A DNA stretch of 64,000 nucleotides, taken from assembly GCF_900157375.1 (NCBI RefSeq), contig NZ_LT721901.1, positions 1,669,278-1,733,277 of the forward strand, read 5' to 3'. The notes under the pieces were generated by a model that had not been told where the DNA came from, made no database searches, and saw nothing but the letters and a program-made list of their open reading frames with translations. Source of the DNA: Mycobacterium rhizamassiliense. GTDB lineage: Bacteria; Actinomycetota; Actinomycetes; Mycobacteriales; Mycobacteriaceae. Both the position numbers and the translations under genes were made by a program. Below are positions 1 through 9,800 of the stretch, piece after piece. Positions within the stretch are counted from its first letter, which is position 1; the number at the start of each line of letters is the position of its first letter.

Positions 1-904
1 GGCCGGGGCTGCGGCCGCGGCCCCCGCCGCGGCCGCAGCCCCGGCCGTCGTGCCCGCTCCCCCGGCACCGACCCCCGCGGCCTCCGGGACGCTGCGCGAC
101 TACTTCCAGTCCAAGGGCGTCAAGCTGGAGGCGCAGAAGCCGCAGGGGTTCAAGGCGCTCGACATCACGCTGCCGGTGCCCGCGCGCTGGACGCAGGTCC
201 CCGATCCCAACGTGCCGGATGCGTTCGCGGTGATCGCCGACCGCCAGGGCGCCAGCGTGTACAACTCAAACGCGCAGGTAGTGGTGTACAAACTGGTCGG
301 CAACTTTGATCCCAGGGAAGCCATCACGCATGGCTACGTCGACAGCCAGAAACTGCTCGCGTGGCAGGCCACCAACGCGTCGATGGCCGACTTCGCGGGG
401 TTCCCCTCCTCCGTCGTCGAAGGCACGTACCGCGAGGGCGACATGACCCTCAACACCTCGCGGCGTCACGTCATCGCCACCTCCGGGCACGACAACTATC
501 TGGTGTCGCTGTCGGTGACCACCGACCGCGCCGTCGCGATCTCAGACGCGCCCGCCACCGACGGCATCATCAACGGCTTCAAGGTCACGGTTCCCGGCGC
601 GCCGGCTCCGGCGAAAGCGGCAGCGCCTACCACCGCGCCGGTCGCGCTTCCCGCACCCGCTGCTCCCGCGCAGGCCGCGGCCCCCGCACCGGCCCCGGTT
701 GTTCGCGCGCCGGCCGCGGTCCCGGCACAGCCGCCCGCCGCAGCGGCCGCCCTGCCCGCGCAGGCTGCCGTTCCTGCCCAGGCCGCCGTTCCCGCGCCGG
801 CCGCGGTTCCTAACCAGATGCAGGCCCAGCCCGCGCCGAACCTGTTGGCGCTGGTACCCGGCCTGCCCCCGCTGCCGAACTTCACCAGCATCACCGGGCG
901 CTGA
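1..904 (+). CDS. MTC28-like proline/alanine-rich secreted antigen (5' partial)
   Basis: The reading frame is open from the window edge, so the start and any signal peptide lie outside. The visible part has an Ala/Pro-rich lead-in, a folded core of about 170 residues beginning at [18 protein letters not shown], and a long Ala/Pro-rich tail ending in NFTSITGR. The core, with [20 protein letters not shown] and [15 protein letters not shown], closely matches my memory of Rv0040c (Mtc28), a secreted mycobacterial antigen of the LpqN/LpqT-like fold. The Ala/Pro tail seems longer than in Mtb. The codon at 50 is a GTG but is unlikely to be the start because coding sequence continues upstream. The biochemical role is unknown. 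Confidence 0.85.
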   Translation, partial: AGAAAAAPAAAAAPAVVPAPPAPTPAASGTLRDYFQSKGVKLEAQKPQGFKALDITLPVPARWTQVPDPNVPDAFAVIADRQGASVYNSNAQVVVYKLVGNFDPREAITHGYVDSQKLLAWQATNASMADFAGFPSSVVEGTYREGDMTLNTSRRHVIATSGHDNYLVSLSVTTDRAVAISDAPATDGIINGFKVTVPGAPAPAKAAAPTTAPVALPAPAAPAQAAAPAPAPVVRAPAAVPAQPPAAAAALPAQAAVPAQAAVPAPAAVPNQMQAQPAPNLLALVPGLPPLPNFTSITGR

Positions 905-971
905 CTCTCGCCGTCCCCAGGCCGCATCGGCCCGGCGCGCACACCGCAGGCACGCCTCGTATTGTGAGCCC

Positions 972-1319
972 ATGGTGATCGCGGGCGTGCTGTGCATGTG
1001 TACGGCGGTGGCTTCCGCCGGATTCGGAACCTGGTCGCTTTCCCGCAGCCAGGTCGCCGACACCTCGGCGCTGGCGCTGCGCGCCCTGGCCCCGACGCAG
1101 CTGGCCGCGGCGATCATGCTGGCGGCCGGCGGTGTGGTGGCCCTCGCCGCGTCCCCGCATACCGCGCTGGTGGTGGTTATCGTCTGCGTCGCCGGCGCGC
1201 TGGGCACCCTGGCCGCCGGCTCGTGGCAGAGCGCGCGCTTTGCGCTGCGCCGCGAAGCAGCAGGCGCGACGGCCGGGTGCGCGGTTGCCTGCGCCGGCTG
1301 CACACAGACTTGCCACTGA
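972..1319 (+). CDS. small membrane protein, Rv0039c-like
   Basis: This 115-residue protein has the same length as Rv0039c and sits at the same place, 67 bases after the MTC28-like gene. Three hydrophobic stretches are visible (about residues 1-22, 38-60 and 64-84), so it should be an integral membrane protein. The C-terminal tail carries three cysteines (CAVACAGC). The ATG at 972 follows a short gap with no strong ribosome-binding site. Function is unknown; the call rests on position, length and hydrophobicity. Confidence 0.7.
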   Translation: MVIAGVLCMCTAVASAGFGTWSLSRSQVADTSALALRALAPTQLAAAIMLAAGGVVALAASPHTALVVVIVCVAGALGTLAAGSWQSARFALRREAAGATAGCAVACAGCTQTCH

Positions 1320-1347
1320 GCCCGCGCAAGGACGTGGCCGGCCCGTC

Positions 1348-2349
1348 ATGATGCGGCGGTTCGCGGCAATTTTCGACGCATTTCTGCTGGCCCTGGCTGC
1401 GACGGTGGCCATTGCCGCCCTACTCCCCGCCCACGGCCACGCCGCGGAGATCGTGTCACTCGCCGCCAAGTCCGCCATCGCGCTGCTGTTCTTCCTGTAC
1501 GGCGCCCGGCTCTCGCCGCAGCAGGCATGGCAGGGCGTGCGGCAGTGGCGCTTACACCTGCTGGTGTTGGCCACGACGTTCGCGGTCTTTCCGGTGCTGG
1601 GCTTGGCCGCTCGGGTGTTGGTGCCGTCGGTCCTGACCCCAGACCTGTACAACGGCGTGCTGTTCTTGTGCCTGGTGCCCTCGACCGTGCAGTCGTCCAT
1701 CGCGTTCACGTCGATTGCGCGGGGCCATGTCTCGGCCGCGATCGTCAGCGCGTCGCTGTCCAACATCCTCGGGGTGGTGCTGACGCCGCTGCTGGTGGTG
1801 CTGCTGATGAACACCAGCGGCGCGGTCCACGTTGACGGCACCGCCATCCGCGACATCATGCTGCAGCTGGTGCTGCCGTTCGGGGTCGGTCAGCTGCTGC
1901 GGCCGGCGATCGGCGGGCTGATCACCCGGCACGCGGCGCTGCTCAAAATCGTCGACCGCGGCTCCATCCTGTTGGTGGTGTACACGGCGTTCTCGATGGG
2001 CGTGGTGGAGGGCATTTGGGGCAGTGTCGATGTGCGGCAGTTGATCCGGGTGTCGATCGTCGCCACGGCATTGCTGGCGGTGGTGCTGGCCGCCACCACC
2101 TTCACCGGCCGGGTGGGCCGGCTGGAGCGGGGCGACGCGATCGTGTTGCTGTTCTGCGGCTCGAAGAAGAGCCTGGCGTCCGGCCTGCCGATGGCGTTGG
2201 TGTTCTTCCCCGCCGCCACGGTGGGGCTGACCATGTTGCCGCTGATGATCTTCCACCAGATCCAGCTCGTCGTCTGCGCGACGATCGCCAGCAGGCTCGG
2301 GCGGCGGGCCGACGCGGCGGGGTGGGGGAGGAACGCTAGTTCCGGCTGA
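1348..2349 (+). CDS. bile acid:sodium symporter (SBF-like) family transporter
   Basis: The 333-residue protein is hydrophobic along nearly its whole length, with about nine or ten membrane segments. Family-typical features include LVPSTVQSSIAFTSIARGH, ASLSNILGVVLTPLL and FCGSKKSLASGLPMA. These fit the SBF-like (YfeH-type) branch of the bile acid:sodium symporter superfamily, which moves organic anions across the inner membrane; the substrate cannot be told. Two adjacent ATG codons (1348, 1351) could start it. Its end overlaps the end of convergent yqgE by 14 bases. I recall no gene here between Rv0038 and Rv0039c in Mtb, so it looks like a species-specific insertion. Confidence 0.85.
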   Translation: MMRRFAAIFDAFLLALAATVAIAALLPAHGHAAEIVSLAAKSAIALLFFLYGARLSPQQAWQGVRQWRLHLLVLATTFAVFPVLGLAARVLVPSVLTPDLYNGVLFLCLVPSTVQSSIAFTSIARGHVSAAIVSASLSNILGVVLTPLLVVLLMNTSGAVHVDGTAIRDIMLQLVLPFGVGQLLRPAIGGLITRHAALLKIVDRGSILLVVYTAFSMGVVEGIWGSVDVRQLIRVSIVATALLAVVLAATTFTGRVGRLERGDAIVLLFCGSKKSLASGLPMALVFFPAATVGLTMLPLMIFHQIQLVVCATIASRLGRRADAAGWGRNASSG

Positions 2350-2941
2350 CGTCGATCGGGTGGGTGGCAAGCAACGACAACGGCAGCGGCTGACGGCGCA
2401 GCACCTGCCCCCACAGGTCGGACTTCGGGCCAACCAGGACATCAGAAGGCAACGCCGACAAGACAATCCAGTCGTCGCGCTCGATCTCGCCCTCGAGCTG
2501 ACCGATGGTCCAGCCCGAATATCCCGCGAAGATCCGCACGCCCTCGACCAGTGGGGAGATCAGGTCGGGCTCGGCATCCAGGTCGACCATCACGATCCGT
2601 CCGGCGACATGCCGCAGACCCGGTACGCCCTGCGGGTCGGAGCCGACGCGCAAGGTCGCCAAGCACAGGGCCGCATCGCGCTTCACCGGCCCGCCGATGA
2701 ACATGGTCTTCGGCTTGGCCGTCAGCTGCGCCCACTGCGGCAGCACGTTGTAGACCGCGGTCTCGCTGGACCGGTTGAGCACCACGCCGAGCGTGCCGCC
2801 GTCGTTGTGCTCGACGATGTAGATGACGCTGCGCCGGAACGTCGGTTCGAGAAGATCGGTGTTGGCCAGCAGCAAGGTGCCCGCGCGCACCCGCTGCGCG
2901 GCGGGTGCGACAGAGTCCTCGGGATCTTCGGACGGCGGCAT
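2336..2941 (-). CDS. YqgE/AlgH family protein (UPF0301)
   Basis: The 201-residue protein matches Rv0038 in length and sequence, for example the YIVEHNDGGTLGVVLNRSSE and GYSGWTIGQLEGEIERDDW stretches that mark the YqgE/AlgH (UPF0301) family. Family members are small soluble proteins of uncertain function. I chose the ATG at 2941 because it gives the Mtb length; an ATG at 2968 would add nine residues. It is flanked by a convergent transporter gene and a divergent MFS gene. Confidence 0.9.
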   Translation of the reverse strand: MPPSEDPEDSVAPAAQRVRAGTLLLANTDLLEPTFRRSVIYIVEHNDGGTLGVVLNRSSETAVYNVLPQWAQLTAKPKTMFIGGPVKRDAALCLATLRVGSDPQGVPGLRHVAGRIVMVDLDAEPDLISPLVEGVRIFAGYSGWTIGQLEGEIERDDWIVLSALPSDVLVGPKSDLWGQVLRRQPLPLSLLATHPIDVSRN

Positions 2942-3087
2942 CCGACCATCATCGCACTCCCGCTGCATGACCCGGGGAAAATAGGTCCGCCGTAGCAACA
3001 TTTGTACTGTTGGTACAGCGGCGTCGAGGGAGACGGCCCGCGCCCCAGCCCAATCGTTGGAAGTCGGTCCTTTTGTTTCAAGCCCGG

Positions 3088-4374
3088 ATGCAAATGCGTG
3101 CACCCGTCGAGCTGTGGCGGTCGGTGCGCAGCATGCCCGATTTCTGGCGGCTGATGCAGCTGCGCATGGCGAGTCAGTTCGGCGACGGCATGTTCCAGGC
3201 GACGGTGGCCGGGGCGCTGCTGTTCAACCCCGACCGGGCGGCCGACCCCGCGTCGATCGCGCGCGCCTTCGCGGTGTTGTTCTTGCCCTACTCGCTGCTG
3301 GGCCCGTTCGCCGGGGCGATGATGGACCGCTGGGACCGACGCTGGGTGCTGGTCGGCGCGAATCTGAGCCGGCTGGCCCTGATCGCCGTGATCGGAACGA
3401 TTTTGGCGATCCGCGCCGGCGAAATCCCGCTGCTGCTGGGGGCGCTGCTCGCCAACGGCCTGGCCCGCTTCGTGGCCTCCGGCCTGTCGGCGTCACTGCC
3501 CCACGTGGTGCCGCGCGAACAGGTCGTCACGATGAACTCGGTGGCCACCGCGTCCGGCGCGATCGCCGCGTTTATCGGCGCCAACTTCATGCTGCTGCCG
3601 CGCTTCTTCGTCGGCGGGGGAGACAAGGGCGCCGCGGTCATCATCTTCCTGACGGTGGTCCCGATAACGATCGCCTTGCTGCTGTCGCTGCGGTTCGGCC
3701 CGCGGGTGCTCGGCCCCGACGACAGCCGCCGCGCGATCCACGGTTCGGCGATGTACGCGGTGATCACCGGGTGGATGCACGGGGCCCGCACCATCGTGCG
3801 CACGCCGACCGTCGCCGCCGCCCTGTCCGCATTGGCCGCCCACCGCATGGTCGTCGGAATCAACTCGCTGTTGCTGTTGCTACTCGCGCACCGCGTCAAG
3901 GATCCTGCGGCGGGCGGCCTGGGGATCGCCCTGCTGTTCTTCGCCGCGTCCGGGCTGGGTTCCTTCCTGTCCAACCTGCTGACCCCGCCTACCGTGCGGC
4001 GCTGGGGCCGCTACGCGGCGGCGAACGGCGCGCTGATGGGGGCGGCGGTGATCGAGCTGGCCGGGGCCGGGCTGATGGTCCCCGTCATGGTGGGGTGCAG
4101 CTTCTTCCTCGGCGTCACGGGCCAGATGATCAAACTGTGCGCCGACTCGGCGATGCAGATGGATGTCGACGACGCGCTGCGCGGGCACGTGTTCGCGGTC
4201 CAGGACGCGCTGTTCTGGGTCTCGTTCATCGTCGCCAATTCCGTTGCCGCGGCGCTGATTCCGGCCGACGGCTATGCGCCCGCGTTCGTCGTGTTCGCTT
4301 CGGCGCTGTATCTCGTCGGGCTGGTCGTGCACAGCGTCCTCGGCCGTCGCGGCCAACCCGTCACGGTGCGCTAG
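3088..4374 (+). CDS. major facilitator superfamily transporter, Rv0037c-like
   Basis: About twelve hydrophobic segments follow the N-terminal line [20 protein letters not shown]. The loop [19 protein letters not shown] between the early helices corresponds to the MFS loop 2-3 motif (D-R-x-x-R-R). Size and position match Rv0037c, a predicted efflux-type MFS protein. The start is uncertain: ATG 3088 or 3094 gives about 428 residues, and the frame is open further upstream to 3010. The stop codon lies inside the Shine-Dalgarno of the next gene (TAGGAGG), so the two are probably co-transcribed. Substrate is unknown. Confidence 0.85.
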   Translation: MQMRAPVELWRSVRSMPDFWRLMQLRMASQFGDGMFQATVAGALLFNPDRAADPASIARAFAVLFLPYSLLGPFAGAMMDRWDRRWVLVGANLSRLALIAVIGTILAIRAGEIPLLLGALLANGLARFVASGLSASLPHVVPREQVVTMNSVATASGAIAAFIGANFMLLPRFFVGGGDKGAAVIIFLTVVPITIALLLSLRFGPRVLGPDDSRRAIHGSAMYAVITGWMHGARTIVRTPTVAAALSALAAHRMVVGINSLLLLLLAHRVKDPAAGGLGIALLFFAASGLGSFLSNLLTPPTVRRWGRYAAANGALMGAAVIELAGAGLMVPVMVGCSFFLGVTGQMIKLCADSAMQMDVDDALRGHVFAVQDALFWVSFIVANSVAAALIPADGYAPAFVVFASALYLVGLVVHSVLGRRGQPVTVR

Positions 4375-4383
4375 GAGGCAAAG

Positions 4384-5157
4384 ATGGCGAATCCCGGTCC
4401 TTTCGTAGCGGAGCTGCGGGCCGAAAGCGATGACCTCGACGCGTTGGTGGCGCCGCTGGATGCCGACCGTTGGGCTGATCCGACGCCGGCCCCGGGCTGG
4501 ACGATCGCCCACCAGATCGGGCATCTGTTGTGGACCGACCGGGCCGCGCTCGCGGCGGTCACCGACGAGCCGGCGTTCAACGAGATGTTGGCCGCCGCGC
4601 TGCAGGACACCGACGGCTTCGTCGACGCCGGGGCCGCGGAGTTGGCCGCCAAACCCGCGCCCGAGGTGCTGAACGAATGGCGGGTCACCCGAGGGCGGCT
4701 GCACGACGAGCTCCTCGCGGTCGACGACGGCCGGAAGCTGCCGTGGTTCGGGCCGCCGATGAGCGCGACGTCGATGGCGACCGCGCGGTTGATGGAGACA
4801 TGGGCGCACGGACTCGACGTTGCCGATGCGCTCGGAGTCAGGCGTCCGGCCACCGAGCGGCTGCGCTCGATCGCCCACATCGGCGTGCGCACTCGCGATT
4901 TCGCGTTCACCATCAACAAGTTGACGCCGCCGGCCGAGCCGTTTCTGGTCGAGCTGCGGGGACCCGGCGGCGACACCTGGACGTGGGGTCCACCCGACGC
5001 CGCCCAGCGAATCAGCGGCAGCGCCGAGGACTTCTGCTTCCTGGTAACCCAGCGGCGGCCGCTGGACGCGGTCGACATCACCGCGTCGGGCGCCGACGCG
5101 CAGCGCTGGTTGCACATCGCGCAGGCCTTCGCCGGTCCACCCGGTCCGGGCCGCTGA
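4384..5157 (+). CDS. TIGR03084-type DinB/mycothiol-dependent isomerase-like protein, Rv0036c-like
   Basis: The 257-residue soluble protein begins with a helical DinB-like region ([20 protein letters not shown], then [14 protein letters not shown]), which carries the metal-binding histidines of the mycothiol-dependent maleylpyruvate isomerase N-terminal domain. A second conserved stretch is [19 protein letters not shown]. Family proteins are thought to be mycothiol-linked enzymes, but the reaction is unknown here. A strong AGGAGG precedes the ATG by 7 bases. Its end nearly touches the convergent PPE gene, which marks the breakpoint where the ESX block meets the Rv0036c-Rv0040c block. Confidence 0.85.
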   Translation: MANPGPFVAELRAESDDLDALVAPLDADRWADPTPAPGWTIAHQIGHLLWTDRAALAAVTDEPAFNEMLAAALQDTDGFVDAGAAELAAKPAPEVLNEWRVTRGRLHDELLAVDDGRKLPWFGPPMSATSMATARLMETWAHGLDVADALGVRRPATERLRSIAHIGVRTRDFAFTINKLTPPAEPFLVELRGPGGDTWTWGPPDAAQRISGSAEDFCFLVTQRRPLDAVDITASGADAQRWLHIAQAFAGPPGPGR

Positions 5158-5169
5158 CCGCTGAGGGCG

Positions 5170-6352
5170 CTACGCCTCGTCGCCCCGGTCGGCTCCCACG
5201 ACCACGCGGGCGCGGGCGACGTCCTTGTCGGCGGCGCCCTCCTTGCCGTGCCCCAGCATGCCGGCCGGCGACATCGGCATCGGCGATCCGCCCGTGCCGG
5301 TTGTGGCCGTCGGTCCGCGTACTTCGGCGGCGTTGAGCACGCCTGCGCGCAGCCCGGTTGGCCTGCCCGCCATCTCCGGCTCGAAGCTGCTGGTGGGGCG
5401 CGTGTAGCTGGTGAGGCCGACCCCGCTGCTGGCGATGTTCCCGACCCCGCCAACACCCCGCACCACCGGCCCCGGCCAGCAGCGGCTCGGCGGCGGCACC
5501 GGCCGCGCCGGCATTGCCGCCGCCCGCACCGGAGAACAGCCCGCCCATCGACTGCATCATCTGCATCGGCATCTGGCCGAGACCCTGGAACGCCTCCATC
5601 GGCGCCTTGAGCACCGACTGCATGGGCTCCATCACGCTCTGCATCATCTGCATGGGCATCTGCATCATCGAGCTCATCTGGCTGCCGCCCTCGGCGGGAG
5701 CCGCGGCCGCCTGCCCGGCGCCCTGCGTCGCCTGGCTGCCGGCCTGCATCGCGCCGTTCATGCCGCCCTGCGCCGCCGCCTGGCCCACCGCCGCGGCCGC
5801 GCTCGCCGGGGCGGCGGGGGAGGCACCCATCGGAGCGAGGGGCGGCGGAACCGCCAGCGCCGCGACGAGCGCGGCCAACGCGCTGGCGTAAGCCCAGCCG
5901 ACGGTCGAGTTCTGCGGCCAGTGCTCGAGGTAATACTCGTGTTCCCGCTCGGCGATCGCGGGCGTGTTCTGCCCGATGAAGTTGGTGTTGTACAGCACCA
6001 CCGTCTCCATCCGGTTGGTGACGGACACTACCGACGGGATGACCGACGACCGCGCGAGCGTGAAGGCTTCGACGGCTGCCGTCGTGACGCCGATCTTGTG
6101 GGCCGTCCAGCCCACCAGCGTGTGCAGTCCCACGTTGAGGCCGGTGCTGGTGGCCATCGACGCAACCCCGCCCATGCCCTGCCACTGCGCGGCAGTGGCG
6201 AAGGCATTGACCGTGGAAAGGCCTGCGGCGATTTCCTTGTTCGCGGTCTCCGTCACCCACACGGCGTTGTTGGCCAGCACGGATGCGGGGTTTCCCGCCT
6301 CGAAGATCGAAGCGACGATCTCGGGTGGACCGTTGAACCTCGGATCAGCCAT
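5170..6352 (-). pseudogene. PPE family protein, PPE69-like, interrupted by one frameshift
   Basis: The N-terminal half has the features of the ESX-linked PPE68/PPE69 group: NGPPEIVASIFEAGNPASVL near the start and NFIGQNTPAIAEREHEYYLE later. A Met/Gln-rich central part follows (MMQMPMQMMQS repeats). After AEPLLAGAGGAG, near 5445-5475, the frame loses sense and becomes Arg-rich. A second frame then carries a sensible PPE end (GVGLTSYTRPTSSFEPE, then SPMPMSPAGMLGHGKEG) to a stop at 5170. Joining the frames gives about 394 residues, close to the roughly 399 I recall for PPE69. Left uncorrected, the first frame runs on to 5078 with an unrelated tail. Either a sequencing or assembly indel in this GC-rich tract or a true mutation would explain it. 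The ATG lies 9 bases after the PE stop. Confidence 0.8.
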
Positions 6353-6361
6353 GGTGGCCGG

Positions 6362-6667
6362 TTATAGGGCTGAAGCGATAGAGCCCGCCGCGTCGGACGC
6401 GACATTCGAGACGGACGCCAGGCCCTGTGCGCCGGCGAACCCGGCGCGCTGCCCGGCGTGCTCGGTCGCGGTGGCCAGGTAGGCCGCCCCCGCGGCGTTC
6501 AGCGCGACCGCGAACTCCACCGAGTCGGCGTCGGGTGCCATCGGCAGCACGCCGGTGAGCGCCGCGCTGCCGGCCGCCGTGGTGGCCGCCATCTCCTCGC
6601 TGATGCCCGTTTCGGCAGTCGACGACAGGTCGACCGCCTCTGAACCCATTTGATACAGCCCGCCCAT
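6362..6667 (-). CDS. PE family protein, PE35/PE36-like
   Basis: This 101-residue protein is Ala-rich and helical, with the spacing of a short PE protein paired with the following PPE gene. The middle part, DADSVEFAVALNAAGAAYLA then EHAGQRAGFAGAQGL, resembles ESX-1/ESX-2 linked PE35 and PE36. There is no textbook PE dipeptide near the N-terminus, which is common in this sublineage. PE/PPE partners normally form a helical dimer exported by an ESX system. Its position after eccC matches the eccB2-eccC2-PE36-PPE69 order of Mtb ESX-2. Confidence 0.75.
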   Translation of the reverse strand: MGGLYQMGSEAVDLSSTAETGISEEMAATTAAGSAALTGVLPMAPDADSVEFAVALNAAGAAYLATATEHAGQRAGFAGAQGLASVSNVASDAAGSIASAL

Positions 6668-6833
6668 TTTGCCCTCCGTGATTCACATTGCCAGTCACAG
6701 CTACAGGGGAATACCCGTTTGCCGAACTTCCCACCCCAGTTGTTTTCCGCAAGAGAATCCGCGGAATTTCTCGATTCTAAGGCGGTCACGGAAAGGTGTC
6801 GAATCACCTTTATCCGGTCCCGGCCGGAGTGGG

Positions 6834-9800
6834 CTACTCGGCCTCTTTGGTGTCTCCGACCAGCACACCTTCCATCGCGCCGTCGGTGGTGACCAGCAGG
6901 CCACGGCCCGGCGGAAGTTGCTGCGAACTCACCCGGCCGAACACCTTCACCGCGGCCGGGTCGTTGTCCATGAATAACGTCGGCGCCCTCGAACTGGTCA
7001 TCTTCTGCAGGAATGGATTGGTCACCGAGACGCCGGCCCAGTTTCCGGGAAGGCGGGACGCAATCACGTGCAGCCCGATCTCGCGGCTGCGTTCCATCAA
7101 TCCCCATAACGGCGCGGTCGCCGCGACCTTGCCGATGACCCCGTGCGGGCGGAGCTCCTGCTCGTCGTCGATCAGTACGAAATGATGCGGACCCTCCCAC
7201 GTGCTGCGCTGCATCAGCTCCTCCTGGCTCAGACCCGACGGTGGCAGCCGATCGCGCAGGACCTCGGCCAGGCTCTCGACCACCGCGTCGATGTCGTCGG
7301 CCGTGTAGGCGTAGGCACGCACGTGCGGCCCCTGCATCTTGCCGATCAACGACGTCTTCGGGTCGATGATCGTGATCTGCGCCTGCTCGGGAGTCAGATG
7401 CCTCATGATCGACTGCCCGAACGCCGCCAAGGTCGTGGTCTTGCCGCACGCCTGCCGGCCCAGCACCAACATGTTGGGCACCGCTCGAGTCGGCAAATAG
7501 GTTGGCTGCAAAGCGCTTTCGCCGATCGCAAACGGGATGTTGAGGGGGTCGGACGCCGGCTCGCTCGCGGCGAAGGCGGCGAAGACCTGGGCGAGGGCGA
7601 CACGTTCGGGCAGTCGCGCCAGCCGCTCCAGCCGCCCGGCACCGGTCACCTCGGCGATGACCGCACCGATCCCGCGGGTCGCAACACGGTCCCCGTTGGC
7701 GGCGGTGATCTCCGGAACCCCGATCAGCAACTCGTGGCCCTCCCGGGTGACCCCGAACCCGGGCCGGTCCAGGGTGTTGCGGGCGGCTTTGCGCCGCTCG
7801 AAGCCCTCACCCATCTGGGTTTCGTCCGGATTGCTCAGCCGCAGCTGGATGCGGGCGTTCGACACGTTGACCAGCTGCTGTTTTTGACCGACCAGCCACG
7901 CCGTGGCGGTGGTCATGATGTGCACGCCGTAGGACAGGCCCTGGCGCGCGATCGACACCAGTCGGTCGCCCGTCGGCGGGTCCTTGTCGTAGAGGTCACT
8001 GAAGTTGTCGACGACGAGGAAGACGTCGCCGAACTTGTCGTTGGGATCGGTGCCGCCCTCGCGCTCGGTGCCGAACCGCCGCTCCCGGAATTCGGAGACG
8101 TCGATTTGGTACTGCTTGAACGCCGCCTCGCGAGCGAGGATCAGCGCCTCGATCGCCGCGACGGTGCGCGAGACTCCCTCGGCGTCGGTCTGGCTGACCA
8201 CCGACGCGACGTGTGGCAGCTCTTCGACCGGGTACAGCGACGCCCCGATACAGAAAAACGTGACCCGCTCGGGCCGGTACATCAGCGCCGCCGAGACCAT
8301 CAGCGACATCAGGGTGGTGGACTTACCGCGCTGGGCGGTCGCAACCACCATGATGTTGTCCATCTCGACGTCCATGAAATGCACGCGTTGGGCGTGCTCT
8401 TCGGGGATGTCGACCACGGCGACCGGGAATATCAGCCCGGGATTCTGGCCGTAGTCCTCGTACCACGGCTTGCCCCGCCAGGCGCCCACCAATGCGTCCA
8501 TCGTCTGGCTGACTTCCAGTGGTGGAAGCCAGATTTGGTGCGGCGGGCGTGCCGGGTGTGCCAGCAGCGATTCGCGGATGACGTCGACGAGTTTCTTCTT
8601 ACGGAAGCCGTCGGGGTGGAAGAGGAACTCGTCGGGCTCGTCGGGCTCGTCGGCGACGGCCAGGGCGTCGCTGTCGGCCTCGCTGAGTGGCTGGTACGCC
8701 CAGGTGAACGCCCGCGGCTGCGAAAAGCTCACGTCCACCGTCTTGTCGACGTTGACCACCCGCTTGGGCACCACGAAGGGAGCCGACACGTAGAAGCACC
8801 GGAACTGTTCGATGTCGCGCGGGCCGACCTTGAGCAGCGCGTAGCCGTTTTCCTTGGAGGGGAGGTGCAGGGCGGCGTCGCTGCCGATCACGTCGCGGGA
8901 GTCCTCCGCCGTCTCGGCCCGCAGCGCGACGCGAAAGGCGATGTTGCTCTTGGCTTTACTGAGCGACGACAGATCCAGCCGCTGACCGCCCAGGGTGAAG
9001 AAGACGTTACAGCCGCGGCCCTCCTGCCCGATGTGGATCACCAGGTCGATCCACTCGGGGTGGTGGATGAACAGCTCGAGGTACTCGTCGATGATCACCA
9101 GCAGGATCGGCACCGGCTCCAGATCCCGTCCGGCGAGCCGCATTTCCTCATACTCGTTGGCATCGCGCGCGCCGGCCTTGTTGAAAAGCCGGTAGCGGCG
9201 GGCGATCTCACCGTTGACGGCCTTGCGCATCCGTTCGGCCAGGTGCCTGTCGTCCTTACCGAGGTTGGACAGCGAGCCCGCGACGTGCGGGAAGCCCTGC
9301 AAGTCCTGGGCCGCCGATTCGAACTTCATGTCGACGAAGATCACGATGAACGTCTCGGGGGAGTGGGTCAGCGCGATCCCGCTGCACAACGACAAGAAGT
9401 ATTCGGACTTTCCCGAACCGGACGTACCGATCACCACCGAGTGGAATCCGAAACCACCAAAGTCCTTGGCGCGCAAGATGACGTATTGCAGCTCCCCGCC
9501 TTGCCTGACGCCGACGGGGACCATCGCCCACTTCGAGTCGCCGCGCCCGCGGCTTTCGCCCCAGAGCCTGTCGACGTCGAGTTCCCGCGGGTCGTTGATT
9601 CCCAGCGCCCGCAGCAGTTCCCCGCCCTGACTGTCGGTCTCCGACAGCTCCCCGGCGCTCATCGGAGACCAGCGGGCGATCGCCCGCGCATAGCGGCTGG
9701 CGGTGCTCTCGGCGAGCATGTCGGCCACGGCGTAGAACGTGCCGCGATGGGTGAGCCGGCCTTCACGCAGCGCGAAACGTTCACCCTCGTCGGCGAATCC

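Noticed and set aside
1..60. GC-rich alternating GGCCGCGG-type sequence at the window start as a repeat element
   Set aside because: It is coding sequence for the Ala/Pro-rich part of the MTC28-like protein.
5078..5169. Arg-rich C-terminal tail of the uncorrected PPE frame overlapping the Rv0036c-like gene
   Set aside because: The tail is out-of-frame reading of the true PPE end and then of the convergent gene; its composition is unlike any PPE protein.
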